Notes: a model not told the origin generated them from the letters alone. 64,000 nt of DNA from Acidiphilium sp. (GCA_028688905.1 JAQTXH010000001.1:186001-250000); one strand, 5' to 3'. Positions 39,336 to 48,950 are shown, numbered from the stretch's first letter. Made by a program: numbers and translations.

Positions 39336-39977
39336 TCAGGCGGCGGCTAGTAGGCGCTTGACCAGGGCGGAAACCCGGTGCCGGCGCATCTCGTAGCGCG
39401 CCTTGGCACCGGTGGTCATGTAATTGAGCTGCACCGTGAAGCGTTTTCCCACGAAGCTGCGGTGGCCGTGCCAGGTCGTTGGCCCGTTGGGAAACGCCAG
39501 CAGCGTGCCATCGACCGGCGGGATTTCCGCGGCATAGTCCTCAAGATCGTCCGGCCCACGCAGCAGGCGCAAACAACCGTCCTGGCGCGCCCATGCTTCA
39601 CTCGCCGGGTTGAGATAGAGCAGCACCGTCACCAGCTTGGCACGCGAGTCGCAATGGATTTGCCCGTCCCCCGCGCCGGTCTGGCCGCGCAACGTCACCA
39701 TCACCGGCGCGCCGGTCAGATCGAGGCCGAATTTAGCCGCGATCGCGGTGCGAAACGCCTCACTCTTCAATTCGCGCGTCACCTGTGCCGCAGCGGGACC
39801 CAGCCGCACCGATTCGATCGGATAACTGCCCCGACTGCCCAGCGACGGCAGTGCCGCCACCACCTCGTTCAGCCGCTCCGGCCGGACAAATCCGCGCATC
39901 ACCAGATGCGGAAACGGATCGCCCGCAACCGGCGTCGCGCGCAGTCCTGGAATATCGAGAACAGACAAAGTGCTCAT
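39336..39977 (-). CDS. 2-oxoglutarate/Fe(II)-dependent oxygenase-like protein
   Basis: A 213-residue protein. The iron-binding HxD appears in QIHCDSRAKLVTVLLYLNP, and the distal His with the 2-oxoglutarate Arg is in TTWHGHRSFVGKRFTVQLNYM. Such enzymes hydroxylate proteins, sugars or small molecules. It opens the operon with the GT2 and TVP38 genes, so a glycan or lipid target is possible. ATG 39977 preferred over a TTG at 39998. Two CGTTTGACAATTGCC copies lie just upstream. Confidence 0.8.
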   Translation of the reverse strand: MSTLSVLDIPGLRATPVAGDPFPHLVMRGFVRPERLNEVVAALPSLGSRGSYPIESVRLGPAAAQVTRELKSEAFRTAIAAKFGLDLTGAPVMVTLRGQTGAGDGQIHCDSRAKLVTVLLYLNPASEAWARQDGCLRLLRGPDDLEDYAAEIPPVDGTLLAFPNGPTTWHGHRSFVGKRFTVQLNYMTTGAKARYEMRRHRVSALVKRLLAAA

Positions 39978-39988
39978 GATCGGGCGTC

Positions 39989-40019
39989 CGTTTGACAATT
40001 GCCCCGTTTGACAATTGCC
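39989..40019. promoter_or_regulatory. Two tandem CGTTTGACAATTGCC units
   Basis: Identical 15-mers at 39989-40003 and 40005-40019 (16-base period) in the 93-base gap between the divergent 2OG-oxygenase and doxX genes. Each contains palindromic CAATTG. The first overlaps the upstream alternative TTG of the oxygenase. Possible tandem operator. Confidence 0.5.
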
Positions 40020-40070
40020 GTGGGGTGATGCGGCTTAGGGAGACATCATCATACAGGAACAGGGGGTTGG

Positions 40071-40481
40071 ATGAAAACCATGCGGCGGGGTGCTTCGGAC
40101 GTCGGCTTGCTGATCGGGCGCATCGCGCTGGCGACGGTATTCGTGCAGGCTGGATGGAGCAAGCTGATGTCCTGGCCGGGCATCGTGCATCTGCTGATCC
40201 ATTTGCACGCGCCCTACCCAACGCTCGGCGGTGGCATCGCGATTGGCAGTGAACTGGTGGGCGGTGCCATGGTCGTCCTCGGGTTGCGCGCGCGACTCGG
40301 TGCGCTGGTGCTGATTGTCTTCACCATAGGGGCAAACTGGTTAACGCATCGTTTCTGGCTGATGCATGGCGCGACCGCGTTTGCAGCGGAGATCCAGTTT
40401 CTGCTCGATTTGTCGATCTGCGGAGGCCTGCTCATTCTGGCCTCGGTCGGGCCTGGTCGAGTCTCGGTTGATCGCGGGTAA
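40071..40481 (+). CDS. DoxX-family membrane protein
   Basis: A 136-residue membrane protein with four hydrophobic helices and the family start LIGRIALATVFVQAGWSKLMSWPG, then GGGIAIGSELVGGAMVVLGLRARLGALVL. DoxX-like proteins are linked to thiol or quinone redox reactions in the membrane; the function is not known here. GGGGGTT precedes the ATG. Confidence 0.87.
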   Translation: MKTMRRGASDVGLLIGRIALATVFVQAGWSKLMSWPGIVHLLIHLHAPYPTLGGGIAIGSELVGGAMVVLGLRARLGALVLIVFTIGANWLTHRFWLMHGATAFAAEIQFLLDLSICGGLLILASVGPGRVSVDRG

Positions 40482-40527
40482 CCGCGTTAAGGTGATCACG
40501 GCAAAGTCAATCCTGGCTGGCCACGAC

Positions 40528-40556
40528 AAAAAGCGCGGTCTCGCCCCCGCGCTTTA
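40528..40556 (-). terminator. Intrinsic terminator after rpsU
   Basis: On the minus strand AAAGCGCGG pairs with CCGCGCTTT around GGGCGAGA, followed by TTG. It ends rpsU, 24 bases past the stop. Confidence 0.85.
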
Positions 40557-40579
40557 TCAGGCCCTACAATGTGGAAACC

Positions 40580-40783
40580 TCAGAACCCTTCGCGTTCGAT
40601 CCGCTTGCGCTCCATTTTGCGGGCGCGGCGCACGGCCTCGGCGGCTTCACGGGCACGGCGCTCGGAGGGTTTTTCGTAATGGCGGCGCAATTTCATTTCG
40701 CGGAACACGCCTTCACGCTGAAGCTTCTTTTTCAGCGCCTTCAGCGCCTGGTCGACATTGTTGTCACGAACGAGAACTTGCAC
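40580..40783 (-). CDS. rpsU: Ribosomal protein bS21
   Basis: A 67-residue basic ribosomal protein: [20 protein letters not shown] then [20 protein letters not shown] and an Arg/Lys-rich tail. The GTG start at 40783 matches the bS21 N terminus exactly; a long open frame upstream is out of family and rejected. It is monocistronic with its own terminator and is divergent from def. Confidence 0.97.
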   Translation of the reverse strand: MQVLVRDNNVDQALKALKKKLQREGVFREMKLRRHYEKPSERRAREAAEAVRRARKMERKRIEREGF

Positions 40784-41014
40784 TTGGCCTGACACTCCGT
40801 TGCTGGTGAAGCAAATTTTGTTGATAAGTCGTTGATAAAAACAAGAAAAAGCCGCACCAATTCTGGCGCAGCCGCCGAACGGGCCGATTTGGATTCGGCT
40901 CACGCGCAGCGGTATAGCAAAAACCGCCGGTTTGCCAACCACTGTGATACGAAAATCCGTGCGCCCGGCGCGCGGCGGCTTTGCGAAACCCGCGAACTGC
41001 GCCATTTGTACAGC

Positions 41015-41575
41015 ATGGCGATCCTGAAACTGGCCCGGATGGGTCATCCCGTGCTGTTGGCGCGCGCCGCCCCGGTCGATGATCCGACCGCGCCGGAAAT
41101 CCTGCGGCTGCTCGCCGACATGGCCGAAACCCTCGATGATTCCGGTGGCGTTGGGCTGGCTGCCCCGCAGGTGCATGTGCTGCTGCGCCTGTTCATCTAT
41201 AAGGTACCGGAGCGCCGCACCACGGGTGCCGACGATGACTCGCCGCAAGGCCTGACGGCAGTGATCAATCCGGACCTGATCCTGCACGAAGGCGATCCGG
41301 TCGAGGATTGGGAGGGTTGCCTGTCGATCCCCGGTCTGACCGGGCTGGTCCCGCGCGCGACACGGGTCAGCCTGCGCGGTGTCAACGCGTCCGGTGCGTC
41401 GTTCACCCGGACGGCGACCGGGTTTCACGCCCGCGTCATTCAGCATGAGACCGATCATCTCGACGGCATTCTGTATCCCGCGCGGCTGCGCGATGCGCGG
41501 ATGATCGGGTTCAGCGACGAAATTATCCGCTTCCGCGACGATATTATGGCGATCCATCATGATCCGACGATCTGA
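41015..41575 (+). CDS. def: Peptide deformylase
   Basis: Removes the formyl group from new proteins. The 186-residue enzyme has all three motifs: [23 protein letters not shown] with the metal Cys, and [13 protein letters not shown] with the two metal His and catalytic Glu. ATG 41015 gives [14 protein letters not shown], a normal N terminus. It is followed 30 bases later by the COQ9 gene. No fmt gene is adjacent, though def-fmt is common elsewhere. Confidence 0.95.
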   Translation: MAILKLARMGHPVLLARAAPVDDPTAPEILRLLADMAETLDDSGGVGLAAPQVHVLLRLFIYKVPERRTTGADDDSPQGLTAVINPDLILHEGDPVEDWEGCLSIPGLTGLVPRATRVSLRGVNASGASFTRTATGFHARVIQHETDHLDGILYPARLRDARMIGFSDEIIRFRDDIMAIHHDPTI

Positions 41576-41605
41576 CCCCCTCATGACTCCAAGGAGACCA
41601 CAGCG

Positions 41606-42271
41606 ATGAGCCCCTGCGAGATGGTGCCCGCGAGGGACGCGGCGGTGATTCGCGCCCTGCTGGCCGAAGTGCCGTTCGACGGCTGGACCCGGACCGCGCT
41701 GCGCCGCGCGCTCGCGGCATGCGGCCGCGATCCCGACGATGCGGCATTCCTGTTTCCCGGCGGTGCCACCGACATGATCGAGGCTTGGAGTTGTCTTGCC
41801 GATCGCGACATGACAGAGGCGGCACATGCCGCCGATCTGGCGGCGTATCGCATTCCGGGCCGGGTGCGCGCGATTATTTCATTGCGGTTCGAGCAGAACC
41901 GCCCTCATCGCGCCGCGATCGGCCGGGCCATCGCGATTTTGGCGCTGCCGCAAAACGTCAAACTGGCGGCCACGATCACCGCGCGCACGGTCGATGCGAT
42001 CTGGCACGCGGCGGGCGACCGTTCGGCGGATTTCGCCTGGTACACCAAGCGCGCGATCCTTGCCGGGGTCTATTCCAGCACGCTGCTGTTCTGGCTGCGC
42101 GACATGTCGGACAACGATGCTGACACCATTGCGTTTCTCGACCGCCGGCTCGGCAATGTTGCCAGTATCACCAAGGCGCGCAAACAGGTTGAGGCGTGTG
42201 TGCCGCAATTAAGACGTCCCCATTTCAAGCGGCCCGGTTTTATTCGGAAAGCCCCATCGCCGTCCGCATGA
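41606..42271 (+). CDS. COQ9-family ubiquinone biosynthesis protein
   Basis: A 221-residue protein with the COQ9 layout: N-terminal helices resembling a TetR head ([19 protein letters not shown]), then [12 protein letters not shown] and a C-terminal lipid-binding bundle with [32 protein letters not shown]9 binds ubiquinone precursors and supports the hydroxylase. AAGGAG precedes the ATG. Its 3' end overlaps the convergent UbiH-type gene by 32 bases, which suits a shared pathway. Confidence 0.9.
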   Translation: MSPCEMVPARDAAVIRALLAEVPFDGWTRTALRRALAACGRDPDDAAFLFPGGATDMIEAWSCLADRDMTEAAHAADLAAYRIPGRVRAIISLRFEQNRPHRAAIGRAIAILALPQNVKLAATITARTVDAIWHAAGDRSADFAWYTKRAILAGVYSSTLLFWLRDMSDNDADTIAFLDRRLGNVASITKARKQVEACVPQLRRPHFKRPGFIRKAPSPSA

Positions 42272-43430
42272 AGGCTCGTTTGAGGCGCGGCATCCGGTTC
42301 ACCGCCGCCAGCCCGAGGTCGCGCGCGAGGCGGATCGGCGGGAGGTCGGTCGAGAACAGCCGGTCGAGGGCATCGGTCGCCGCGAGCATCAGCAGATTGT
42401 CCGGGCGTCTGGCCCGCTGGTACCGGGCGAGCAGGGCCATTGTGCCGGGGTCGTCGGCGGCTTCGATCAGCTGCGCCAGCACCAGACCATCGCGCAGGCC
42501 AAGGTTCAGCCCCTGACCCGCGATCGGGTGGACGCCATGCGCCGAATCGCCCACCAAAGCGAGGCGCGGGGCATAGTAACGGTGCGCGTGCAGCGCCGAC
42601 AGCGGATAGGTCCACCGTTTGCCGATCAGGCGTACCGCACCGAGGTGATCGCCGAGGCGTCGTGCAACTTCGGTCGTGAACCCTGCATCGTCCATCGCGC
42701 TCAGCCGCCGGGCGATATCGTGCGATTCGGTGAAGACGATGGCGGAGATGTGCTCACCGTTGCTATCGCTCATCGGCAATTGTGCGAACGGTCCACCGGG
42801 CAGGAAGTGCTCCAGCGCCACGTGATGGTGCGGTTGCTCATGCGCGATGGCACAGACCACCGCACTCTGGCGATAGGCGAAGCGCGTCACCGGAATCCCG
42901 GCTTCGTTGCGCAGCGCGCTCGCCCGCCCATCGGCGGCGACGACCAGGCGGGCGCGATAGCTGTCCTGGCCAGTGACCTCGACGACCGCATGATCGGCGT
43001 GGCGCGTCACCCGCGCTTGCGCCGGTGCGCGCAGGACGACTTTGGAAGCGGCAAGCTGGCGGTTGATCGCCATCCGCAGCGACCGCGCTTCGACGATCCA
43101 ACCGAACGGATCGTCACCGATGTCGCGATGGTCGAAATGCAGAAACATCGGTGAGGCCGGGCGGCCAACTTTGCCGTCCGACACCCGGATGCGTTCGATC
43201 GGGCAGGGGGGGAAGGGCAGCACGTCCCAGACGCCGGCGCTATCGAGCAAGGCACGCGAACCGAGCGCGATGGCATAGGCGCGGCCATCGAAATCCGGGT
43301 GCTCCATCGGTGGTAGGGCCGCGCGATCGACCAGCAGAACCGATCGCCCGGCGTTTGAAAGGGTGAGCGCCAGCGAAGCACCGACCGGGCCGGCACCGAT
43401 GATGGCGATATCGATCGGATGTTGCGTCAT
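42240..43430 (-). CDS. UbiH/UbiF-type FAD-dependent hydroxylase
   Basis: A 396-residue flavoprotein monooxygenase that adds a hydroxyl to the ubiquinone ring precursor. The FAD fold is IDIAIIGAGPVGASLALTLS with LLVDRAAL; VVAADGRASALRNEAGIPV is the DG motif; ALVGDSAHGVHPIAGQGLNL binds the ribityl part. Which ring position it acts on cannot be told. ATG 43430 fits the family. It converges on the COQ9 gene with a 32-base overlap. Confidence 0.92.
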   Translation of the reverse strand: MTQHPIDIAIIGAGPVGASLALTLSNAGRSVLLVDRAALPPMEHPDFDGRAYAIALGSRALLDSAGVWDVLPFPPCPIERIRVSDGKVGRPASPMFLHFDHRDIGDDPFGWIVEARSLRMAINRQLAASKVVLRAPAQARVTRHADHAVVEVTGQDSYRARLVVAADGRASALRNEAGIPVTRFAYRQSAVVCAIAHEQPHHHVALEHFLPGGPFAQLPMSDSNGEHISAIVFTESHDIARRLSAMDDAGFTTEVARRLGDHLGAVRLIGKRWTYPLSALHAHRYYAPRLALVGDSAHGVHPIAGQGLNLGLRDGLVLAQLIEAADDPGTMALLARYQRARRPDNLLMLAATDALDRLFSTDLPPIRLARDLGLAAVNRMPRLKRAFMRTAMGLSE

Positions 43431-43619
43431 CTCGCGGTTGTCGCACGTCCTGCTGATCGTGCAAGCCACGCCAGTTCGCTCGCAGCCGCGTGATCGTAGG
43501 GGCAATGTCGCCTGATTGCCGGTGGATTGATCAATTGCCTGCCTAATTTGTGACCAATTTCGTGTTGGACACTAAAATTGGATGAAGCTTTCGTAAGCGC
43601 AGGGGGCGATTGAAATCTC

Positions 43620-43635
43620 TGGCATGAAATCTGCA
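43620..43635 (+). promoter_or_regulatory. Sigma-54-type promoter upstream of amtB
   Basis: TGGCATGAAATCTGCA matches TGGCAC-N5-TTGCA closely and has the required GG-N10-GC spacing. It stands about 95 bases before the amtB ATG. Ammonium transporter genes are standard targets of NtrC and sigma-54. No clear NtrC palindrome was found upstream. Confidence 0.65.
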
Positions 43636-43728
43636 TTGATCGGGGCGAACGGCGCCTGCGCGCCGTTAGGACGGTCGCGCGAGCGGCTGGGCAACACGGA
43701 AGCTGGGAAGCATGGAGACGAAAACACA

Positions 43729-45075
43729 ATGGCACTGATACCCTCAGCCGCATGGCTCGATCCGGGCGATAACGCGTGGCAGATGACGGCGGCGACCTTC
43801 GTCGGCCTGCAAAGCGTGCCGGGCCTGGTTCTGCTTTATGGCGGCATCGTCAAGAAAAAATGGGCGATCAACTCGGCATTCATGGCGTTGTATGCGTTCG
43901 CCGCCGTGCTGATCGTCTGGGTGCTGTGGGCCTACAACATGGCGTTCGGCAAGCAATGGTTTCCCTTCATTGGGCATCCGGGTCAGATTATTTCGGCCTA
44001 TAATGAACTCAAGGAAGCCGTGATTCCGGCCGCTGCCGCCGGCATGCCGCCGATCGCCTTCCCGATGTCGACCATGGTGTTCTTCCAGTTCGTGTTTGCC
44101 GCGATCACCGTGATCATTCTGGCAGGCTCCGTGCTGGGCCGGATGAATTTCAAGGCATGGATGATCTTCGTGCCACTCTGGATGACCTTTATTTATACCG
44201 TCGGTGCGTTCTCGCTCTGGGGCGGCGGCTGGCTCGGCCAGATGGGTGTGGTCGATTATTCGGGCGGCTACGTCATTCACTTGACCGCGGCGGCTTCAGG
44301 CTTCACGGCGGCGGCGGTGATCGGGCCGCGTCTATTGCGCGATCGTGAGAGTTTCCAGCCCAATTCGCTGCTGATCACCCTGGCGGGGGCCGGCATCCTC
44401 TGGCTCGGCTGGAACGGCTTCAACGGCGGCGATCCGTACTTCGCCAACGCCGATGCCGGGGCCGCGGTGCTCAACACCAATATCGCGACCGCGATGGCGC
44501 TGCTGACCTGGACCGTGCTCGACGTGTTCGCTTTCGGTCTGCCCTCGGTTCTGGGCGCGGTGAACGGCATGATCGCCGGACTCGTCGCGATTACCCCGGC
44601 GGCTGGTTATGTCAACGGCGTCGGTGCCATCGTACTGGGTCTTACCGCGGGCATCATACCCTGGCTGACCTGGAACAAACTTGGCAAAACCTGGCTGTTC
44701 CGCAAGGTCGATGACACGCTCGGCGTATTCCACACCCACGGTGTGGCGGCGCTGATCGGCGGCATCGGCACCGGCGTGCTCGCCGATCCGGGCATGATCG
44801 AATATCTCGCGACCGGCAAGGACAGCGCGGTGAGCGTGACCGGCATGTGGTATTCGGGCAGCATGCATCAGGTGGTTTTGCAACTCTATGGTGCAGCGTT
44901 CATCATCGCGATCAACGTGGTGGGAACCTTTGTCCTGCTCAACATCATCCGCTTGTTCGTGCCGCTCCGCATGGACGATGAAATGCTGATGATGGGCGAC
45001 GCGGCGGCACATGGCGAGGAGGCCTACGCGATCTATGCGGATGGTCAACGCGGCGTGCCCGTTCTCGGTGATTGA
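43729..45075 (+). CDS. amtB: Ammonium transporter
   Basis: A 448-residue channel with eleven predicted helices. Family marks are GLVLLYGGIVKKKWAINS, the first pore His in GGYVIHLTAAASGFTAA and the second in VFHTHGVAALIGGIGTGVLA. ATG 43729 has GGAG upstream; there is no cleaved signal peptide, and the N terminus enters the first helix directly. The usual glnK neighbour is absent, so the PII partner must be elsewhere. A terminator follows at 45171. Confidence 0.95.
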   Translation: MALIPSAAWLDPGDNAWQMTAATFVGLQSVPGLVLLYGGIVKKKWAINSAFMALYAFAAVLIVWVLWAYNMAFGKQWFPFIGHPGQIISAYNELKEAVIPAAAAGMPPIAFPMSTMVFFQFVFAAITVIILAGSVLGRMNFKAWMIFVPLWMTFIYTVGAFSLWGGGWLGQMGVVDYSGGYVIHLTAAASGFTAAAVIGPRLLRDRESFQPNSLLITLAGAGILWLGWNGFNGGDPYFANADAGAAVLNTNIATAMALLTWTVLDVFAFGLPSVLGAVNGMIAGLVAITPAAGYVNGVGAIVLGLTAGIIPWLTWNKLGKTWLFRKVDDTLGVFHTHGVAALIGGIGTGVLADPGMIEYLATGKDSAVSVTGMWYSGSMHQVVLQLYGAAFIIAINVVGTFVLLNIIRLFVPLRMDDEMLMMGDAAAHGEEAYAIYADGQRGVPVLGD

Positions 45076-45170
45076 TGCTGGGAGATAAATGTTGGGTGAC
45101 TGATGCTGAGTGACTGAGCGGTTGGTTAAAATTTGACCAGATTAGTCACTTCCCAACAAAGCTGACGGCA

Positions 45171-45212
45171 ACGGCCGGGTCCCTTCGTGGTCCCGGCCGT
45201 TTTGTTTTGTCG
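45171..45212 (+). terminator. Intrinsic terminator after amtB
   Basis: ACGGCCGGG at 45171-45179 pairs with CCCGGCCGT at 45192-45200 around a 12-base loop, followed by TTTGTTTTGT. Confidence 0.88.
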
Positions 45213-45272
45213 AATCAGAGGACTTTGAGTTATAGTTCAGTTCGAATTGAACTGCCGGAGCCTGATTGCCTG

Positions 45273-47654
45273 ATGTCCGCGACCACCGACACACGACGTT
45301 TCCTGTCTCCAGCCCTGAAAGCCCGGTTTGCCCGCCACCTCGCGGAAATCGCCGCCCTGTTCGCCGTTCTGGCCGGGCTAACGGTGCTGGTGGCGCTGGT
45401 TTCGTATCACCCGGGCGATCCGTCGTTCGACACGGCGTCGAGCCTGCCGGCGCACAATTTGGCGGGCCGTTTTGGTGCGAGCCTTGCCGATTTTCTGCTG
45501 CAAGGCTTCGGCGTGGCTGGCGGGTTGCCGGCGCTGGTGCTGCTTGCCTGGGCGTTTCTGCTGGTTAATCACGGGCGGATCACCCATTGGCGGTTACGCG
45601 GTTTTGCAACCCTGGTGGCGATGCCGGCACTGGCCGCCGCTTTCGGTGCGGCACAAGCGGTCGATACCGCCGCCAACGCGCATTGGCCGGTGCTGTCGGG
45701 CCTGGGTGGAGTCGCGGGCGCGCTACTGGGCGGGTTTGGGGCCTCGGTGGGTCATTCGGCGCTTGGGGTGATCGGGCGCGGCCTTGCGCTGGCGTTGGCC
45801 ACAATCATCGGGCTGAGCTGCGCGCTTTACGGGTTTGGTCTCAGCCCCGGCGAATGGCGGGCGGCGGGGCGGCGGGCGGCGGACGCAGCGCGGGTTTCGG
45901 CGCATCACAGTGGCCGGGCGGTGCGCGGCGTGCGCGGCGGTGCCGGCGCGGTTTCGGCCTGGTTGGCCCCGGTGCTCAGCACGCCGCCGATGATCGATCC
46001 GTTCAATCCCGATGACCAGGCGGCGCTGCGGGTGCCCCGGTCCCAACAACAACCGGCGATCTCCGAAGCGGCGGCACCCGCGCGATTGACCAGGGCGGCG
46101 GTGGTGAAAAAAGTCCCCCCGAAACAAGAACGCCTGCCGCTGCCCGAAACCGGCTGGCGGTTTCCGCCGCTCGAACTGCTGGCGGTCGCCCCGCCGCGCG
46201 CGACCACCGGACCCTCGGCGGAGGCCCTGCAATCCAACGCGCGCCTGCTGGAAACCGTGTTGGGCGATTACGGCGTGCAAGGGCGCATCGTGGAAATCCG
46301 GCCCGGGCCGGTGGTGACGCTGTATGAACTGGAACCCGCGCCTGGCATTCGCTCGGCGCGGGTGATCGGGCTTGCCGATGACATTGCGCGCAGCCTGTCG
46401 GTGCTGGCGGTGCGGATCGCGACGGTGTCGGGCCGCAACGTGATCGGCATCGAGGTGCCGAACGCCAAGCGCGAGACGGTGTATTTGTCCGAACTGATGG
46501 ATGTCGCCGACTGGGGCACCGGGAGCGGTAAATTATTCATCGCGCTCGGCAAGGATATCGGCGGCAAGCCGGTGATCGCCGATCTGGCGCGGATGCCGCA
46601 TTTGCTGATCGCGGGGACCACCGGATCGGGCAAGTCAGTGGGCATCAATGCGATGATTCTGTCTCTGCTGTACCGACTGTCGCCAGAGCAGTGCCGGATC
46701 ATCATGATCGATCCGAAAATGCTGGAACTTTCTGTTTACGAGGGCATCCCGCATCTGCTCGCGCCGGTGGTCACCGAACCGGCCAAGGCGGTTGCCGCCT
46801 TGAAATGGGTGGTGCGCGAGATGGAGCGGCGCTATCGTGGAATGAGCGGCCTCTCGGTGCGCAATATCGGCGGTTACAACGACCGGGTGAACGAGGCGCT
46901 GGCCAAGGGCGAGGTGGTCACACGGCGGGTGCAGACCGGGTTCGACAGCGAGACCGGGCGACCGACCTTCGAGGATCAACCGCTGGCGTTGGAGCCGTTG
47001 CCGCTGATTGTCGTGGTGATCGACGAGATGGCCGATCTGATGATGGTGGCCGGCAAGGAGATCGAGGCGGCGGTGCAGCGACTCGCACAGATGGCGCGGG
47101 CGGCGGGGATTCATGTGATCATGGCGACGCAGCGGCCATCGGTGGATGTGATTACGGGAACGATCAAGGCGAATTTCCCGACCCGGATTTCGTTTCAGGT
47201 GATTTCGAAATTCGACAGCCGGACCATCCTGGGTGAGCAGGGGTCCGAGCAATTGTTGGGGATGGGCGACATGCTCTACATGGCGGGCGGCGGGCGGATC
47301 ACCAGGGTGCATGGGCCGTTCGTTTCGGATCGGGAGGTCGAGGATGTGGTTGCCTATCTGCGCGAGCAGGGGGAGCCGGATTATCTCGATGCGGTGACCG
47401 AACCGACCGAGGATGATGCGCCGAATATGCCGGGGCTGGCGGCGGCGGAATCGGGTGAGGGCGGGTTGTACCAGCAGGCGGTGGCCGTGGTGGCGCGTGA
47501 GGGAAAGGCTTCGACCTCGTTCATTCAGCGGCATTTGCAGATCGGGTATAATCGCGCGGCCAAACTGATCGAGCAGATGGAAAAAGAGGGTGTGGTCGGG
47601 CCGGCCAACCATGTCGGCAAGCGGGAAGTGCTGATCGAAAGTACCCGCGATTGA
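45273..47654 (+). CDS. ftsK: DNA translocase FtsK
   Basis: A 793-residue division protein that pumps DNA at the septum. Four N-terminal membrane helices lie within residues 25-185, then a Pro/Ala linker. The motor has Walker A LLIAGTTGSGKSVGINAM, Walker B LIVVVIDEMADLMM and MATQRPSVDVITGTIKANFP. The C-terminal gamma winged helix is FIQRHLQIGYNRAAKLIEQME. ATG 45273 is chosen because a longer frame would start inside the amtB terminator. Confidence 0.95.
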   Translation: MSATTDTRRFLSPALKARFARHLAEIAALFAVLAGLTVLVALVSYHPGDPSFDTASSLPAHNLAGRFGASLADFLLQGFGVAGGLPALVLLAWAFLLVNHGRITHWRLRGFATLVAMPALAAAFGAAQAVDTAANAHWPVLSGLGGVAGALLGGFGASVGHSALGVIGRGLALALATIIGLSCALYGFGLSPGEWRAAGRRAADAARVSAHHSGRAVRGVRGGAGAVSAWLAPVLSTPPMIDPFNPDDQAALRVPRSQQQPAISEAAAPARLTRAAVVKKVPPKQERLPLPETGWRFPPLELLAVAPPRATTGPSAEALQSNARLLETVLGDYGVQGRIVEIRPGPVVTLYELEPAPGIRSARVIGLADDIARSLSVLAVRIATVSGRNVIGIEVPNAKRETVYLSELMDVADWGTGSGKLFIALGKDIGGKPVIADLARMPHLLIAGTTGSGKSVGINAMILSLLYRLSPEQCRIIMIDPKMLELSVYEGIPHLLAPVVTEPAKAVAALKWVVREMERRYRGMSGLSVRNIGGYNDRVNEALAKGEVVTRRVQTGFDSETGRPTFEDQPLALEPLPLIVVVIDEMADLMMVAGKEIEAAVQRLAQMARAAGIHVIMATQRPSVDVITGTIKANFPTRISFQVISKFDSRTILGEQGSEQLLGMGDMLYMAGGGRITRVHGPFVSDREVEDVVAYLREQGEPDYLDAVTEPTEDDAPNMPGLAAAESGEGGLYQQAVAVVAREGKASTSFIQRHLQIGYNRAAKLIEQMEKEGVVGPANHVGKREVLIESTRD

Positions 47655-48070
47655 GTTTGGCTCCGGCGGTGGTTGTGTATGATCGGGCGCAGATTGCCTC
47701 GGTTGTTGAATTTCATCGTCCGGTGACTTTGCTTTCGCCGCCGGGGTTTGCCGCCTATGGCGGGTGTTTGTGGTGGCAGGCGATAGTCGCGGGGTTTGAC
47801 GGGGTTTCGCTGCTCGATTGCGGCGATGCGGCGGGGCGGGCGGTGGAAGCGATGCGACTGGGGCTGCGGGGGGTTGTGCTTGCGGGCGATGTGGCGAATT
47901 TTGCGCAAGTCGGGTTGATCGCGGCTGCGTGTGGGGTAGTGCTGCTTGATACCGCGCCGCCGGCGCTCGATTTAGCGGTGCGGGGTGCCGATCGGCACCT
48001 ATTGGCGTGGCTTGGACAAACAAAGGGAGAGCATGATGCGCGTAACGCAACGGGTTCGGAAGATTCTTGA
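47651..48070 (+). CDS. Hypothetical protein between ftsK and fba
   Basis: A 139-residue protein with a TTG start overlapping the ftsK stop (TTGA). It reads as a small alpha/beta protein: PVTLLSPPGFAAYGGCLWWQAIVAG, VSLLDCGDAAGRAVEAMRLG, GVVLAGDVANFAQVGLIAAACG and DLAVRGADRHLLAWL. Its last 38 bases overlap the aldolase start in another frame. I recognise no family. Tight packing on both sides supports it as a real gene. Confidence 0.6.
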   Translation: MSLAPAVVVYDRAQIASVVEFHRPVTLLSPPGFAAYGGCLWWQAIVAGFDGVSLLDCGDAAGRAVEAMRLGLRGVVLAGDVANFAQVGLIAAACGVVLLDTAPPALDLAVRGADRHLLAWLGQTKGEHDARNATGSEDS

Positions 48071-48950
48071 CTGGTACGAGAGCGACAACCCAGGGACCAA
48101 GGGGAATCTGGCGCGGATGCTGATGCAGGGGAAACTCGGCGGCACCGGCAAAATGGTGATTTTGCCGGTCGATCAGGGGTTCGAGCATGGGCCGGCGCGG
48201 AGTTTTTCTTCCAATCCGCCGGCGTATGATCCGCATTATCATTTCCAGTTGGCGCTCGATGCCGGGCTGTCGGCCTATGCGGCACCGCTGGGGATGCTGG
48301 AGGCGGCCGCGGGGAGCTATGCGGGGTCGATTCCGACGATTTTGAAACTGAATTCGTCGAATTCTCTGGCGACCGAGAAGGACCAGGCAGTGACGGGGTC
48401 GGTTTCGGATGCGCTCAGGCTTGGGTGTGCTGCGATCGGGTTTACGATTTATCCGGGTAGTGAATATCAGTTCGAGATGATGGAGGAATTCCGGGAATTG
48501 GCCGAGGAGGCCAAATCGGCGGGGCTGGCGGTGGTGTTGTGGTCGTATCCGCGCGGGCCGGAATTGGACAAGGCCGCGGAAACGGCAGTCGATATTTGTG
48601 CCTATGCCGCGCATATGGCGGCATTGCTGGGGGCGCATGTGATCAAGGTGAAGCCGCCGACCGATCATATCGGGCTGGAGGCGGCGCGGAAGGCCTATGA
48701 GAGGGTCGATACGTCCACGCTGGAAAAACGGATTGCGCATGTGGTGCAGTGCTGTTTTGCCGGGCGGCGGCTGGTGGTGTTTTCGGGTGGGGAGGCTTCG
48801 GATTCGGCGATTTTGCTGGAGACCATCCGGGAGGTTCATGCGGGTGGGGGGTCTGGCTCGATCGTGGGGCGAAACTCGTTCACGCGGCCACGGGATGAGG
48901 CTTTGGTGCTGCTTTCGCAGATCATTGCGATTTATCAGGGCAAGGATTGA
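48033..48950 (+). CDS. Class I fructose-bisphosphate aldolase (DhnA type)
   Basis: A 305-residue Schiff-base aldolase of the archaeal/DhnA kind, splitting fructose-1,6-bisphosphate. [13 protein letters not shown] opens the barrel, [18 protein letters not shown] and [12 protein letters not shown] follow, the Schiff-base Lys is expected in [15 protein letters not shown], and [14 protein letters not shown] and [13 protein letters not shown] bind phosphate. ATG 48033 or 48036; AAAGGGAGAG precedes them. It overlaps thiE by TTGA. Confidence 0.9.
   Translation: MMRVTQRVRKILDWYESDNPGTKGNLARMLMQGKLGGTGKMVILPVDQGFEHGPARSFSSNPPAYDPHYHFQLALDAGLSAYAAPLGMLEAAAGSYAGSIPTILKLNSSNSLATEKDQAVTGSVSDALRLGCAAIGFTIYPGSEYQFEMMEEFRELAEEAKSAGLAVVLWSYPRGPELDKAAETAVDICAYAAHMAALLGAHVIKVKPPTDHIGLEAARKAYERVDTSTLEKRIAHVVQCCFAGRRLVVFSGGEASDSAILLETIREVHAGGGSGSIVGRNSFTRPRDEALVLLSQIIAIYQGKD

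Noticed and set aside
46635-48839. 734-codon open frame antisense to ftsK and the aldolase
   Set aside because: Arg/Pro/His-rich shadow frame with no family features; it crosses several real genes on the other strand.
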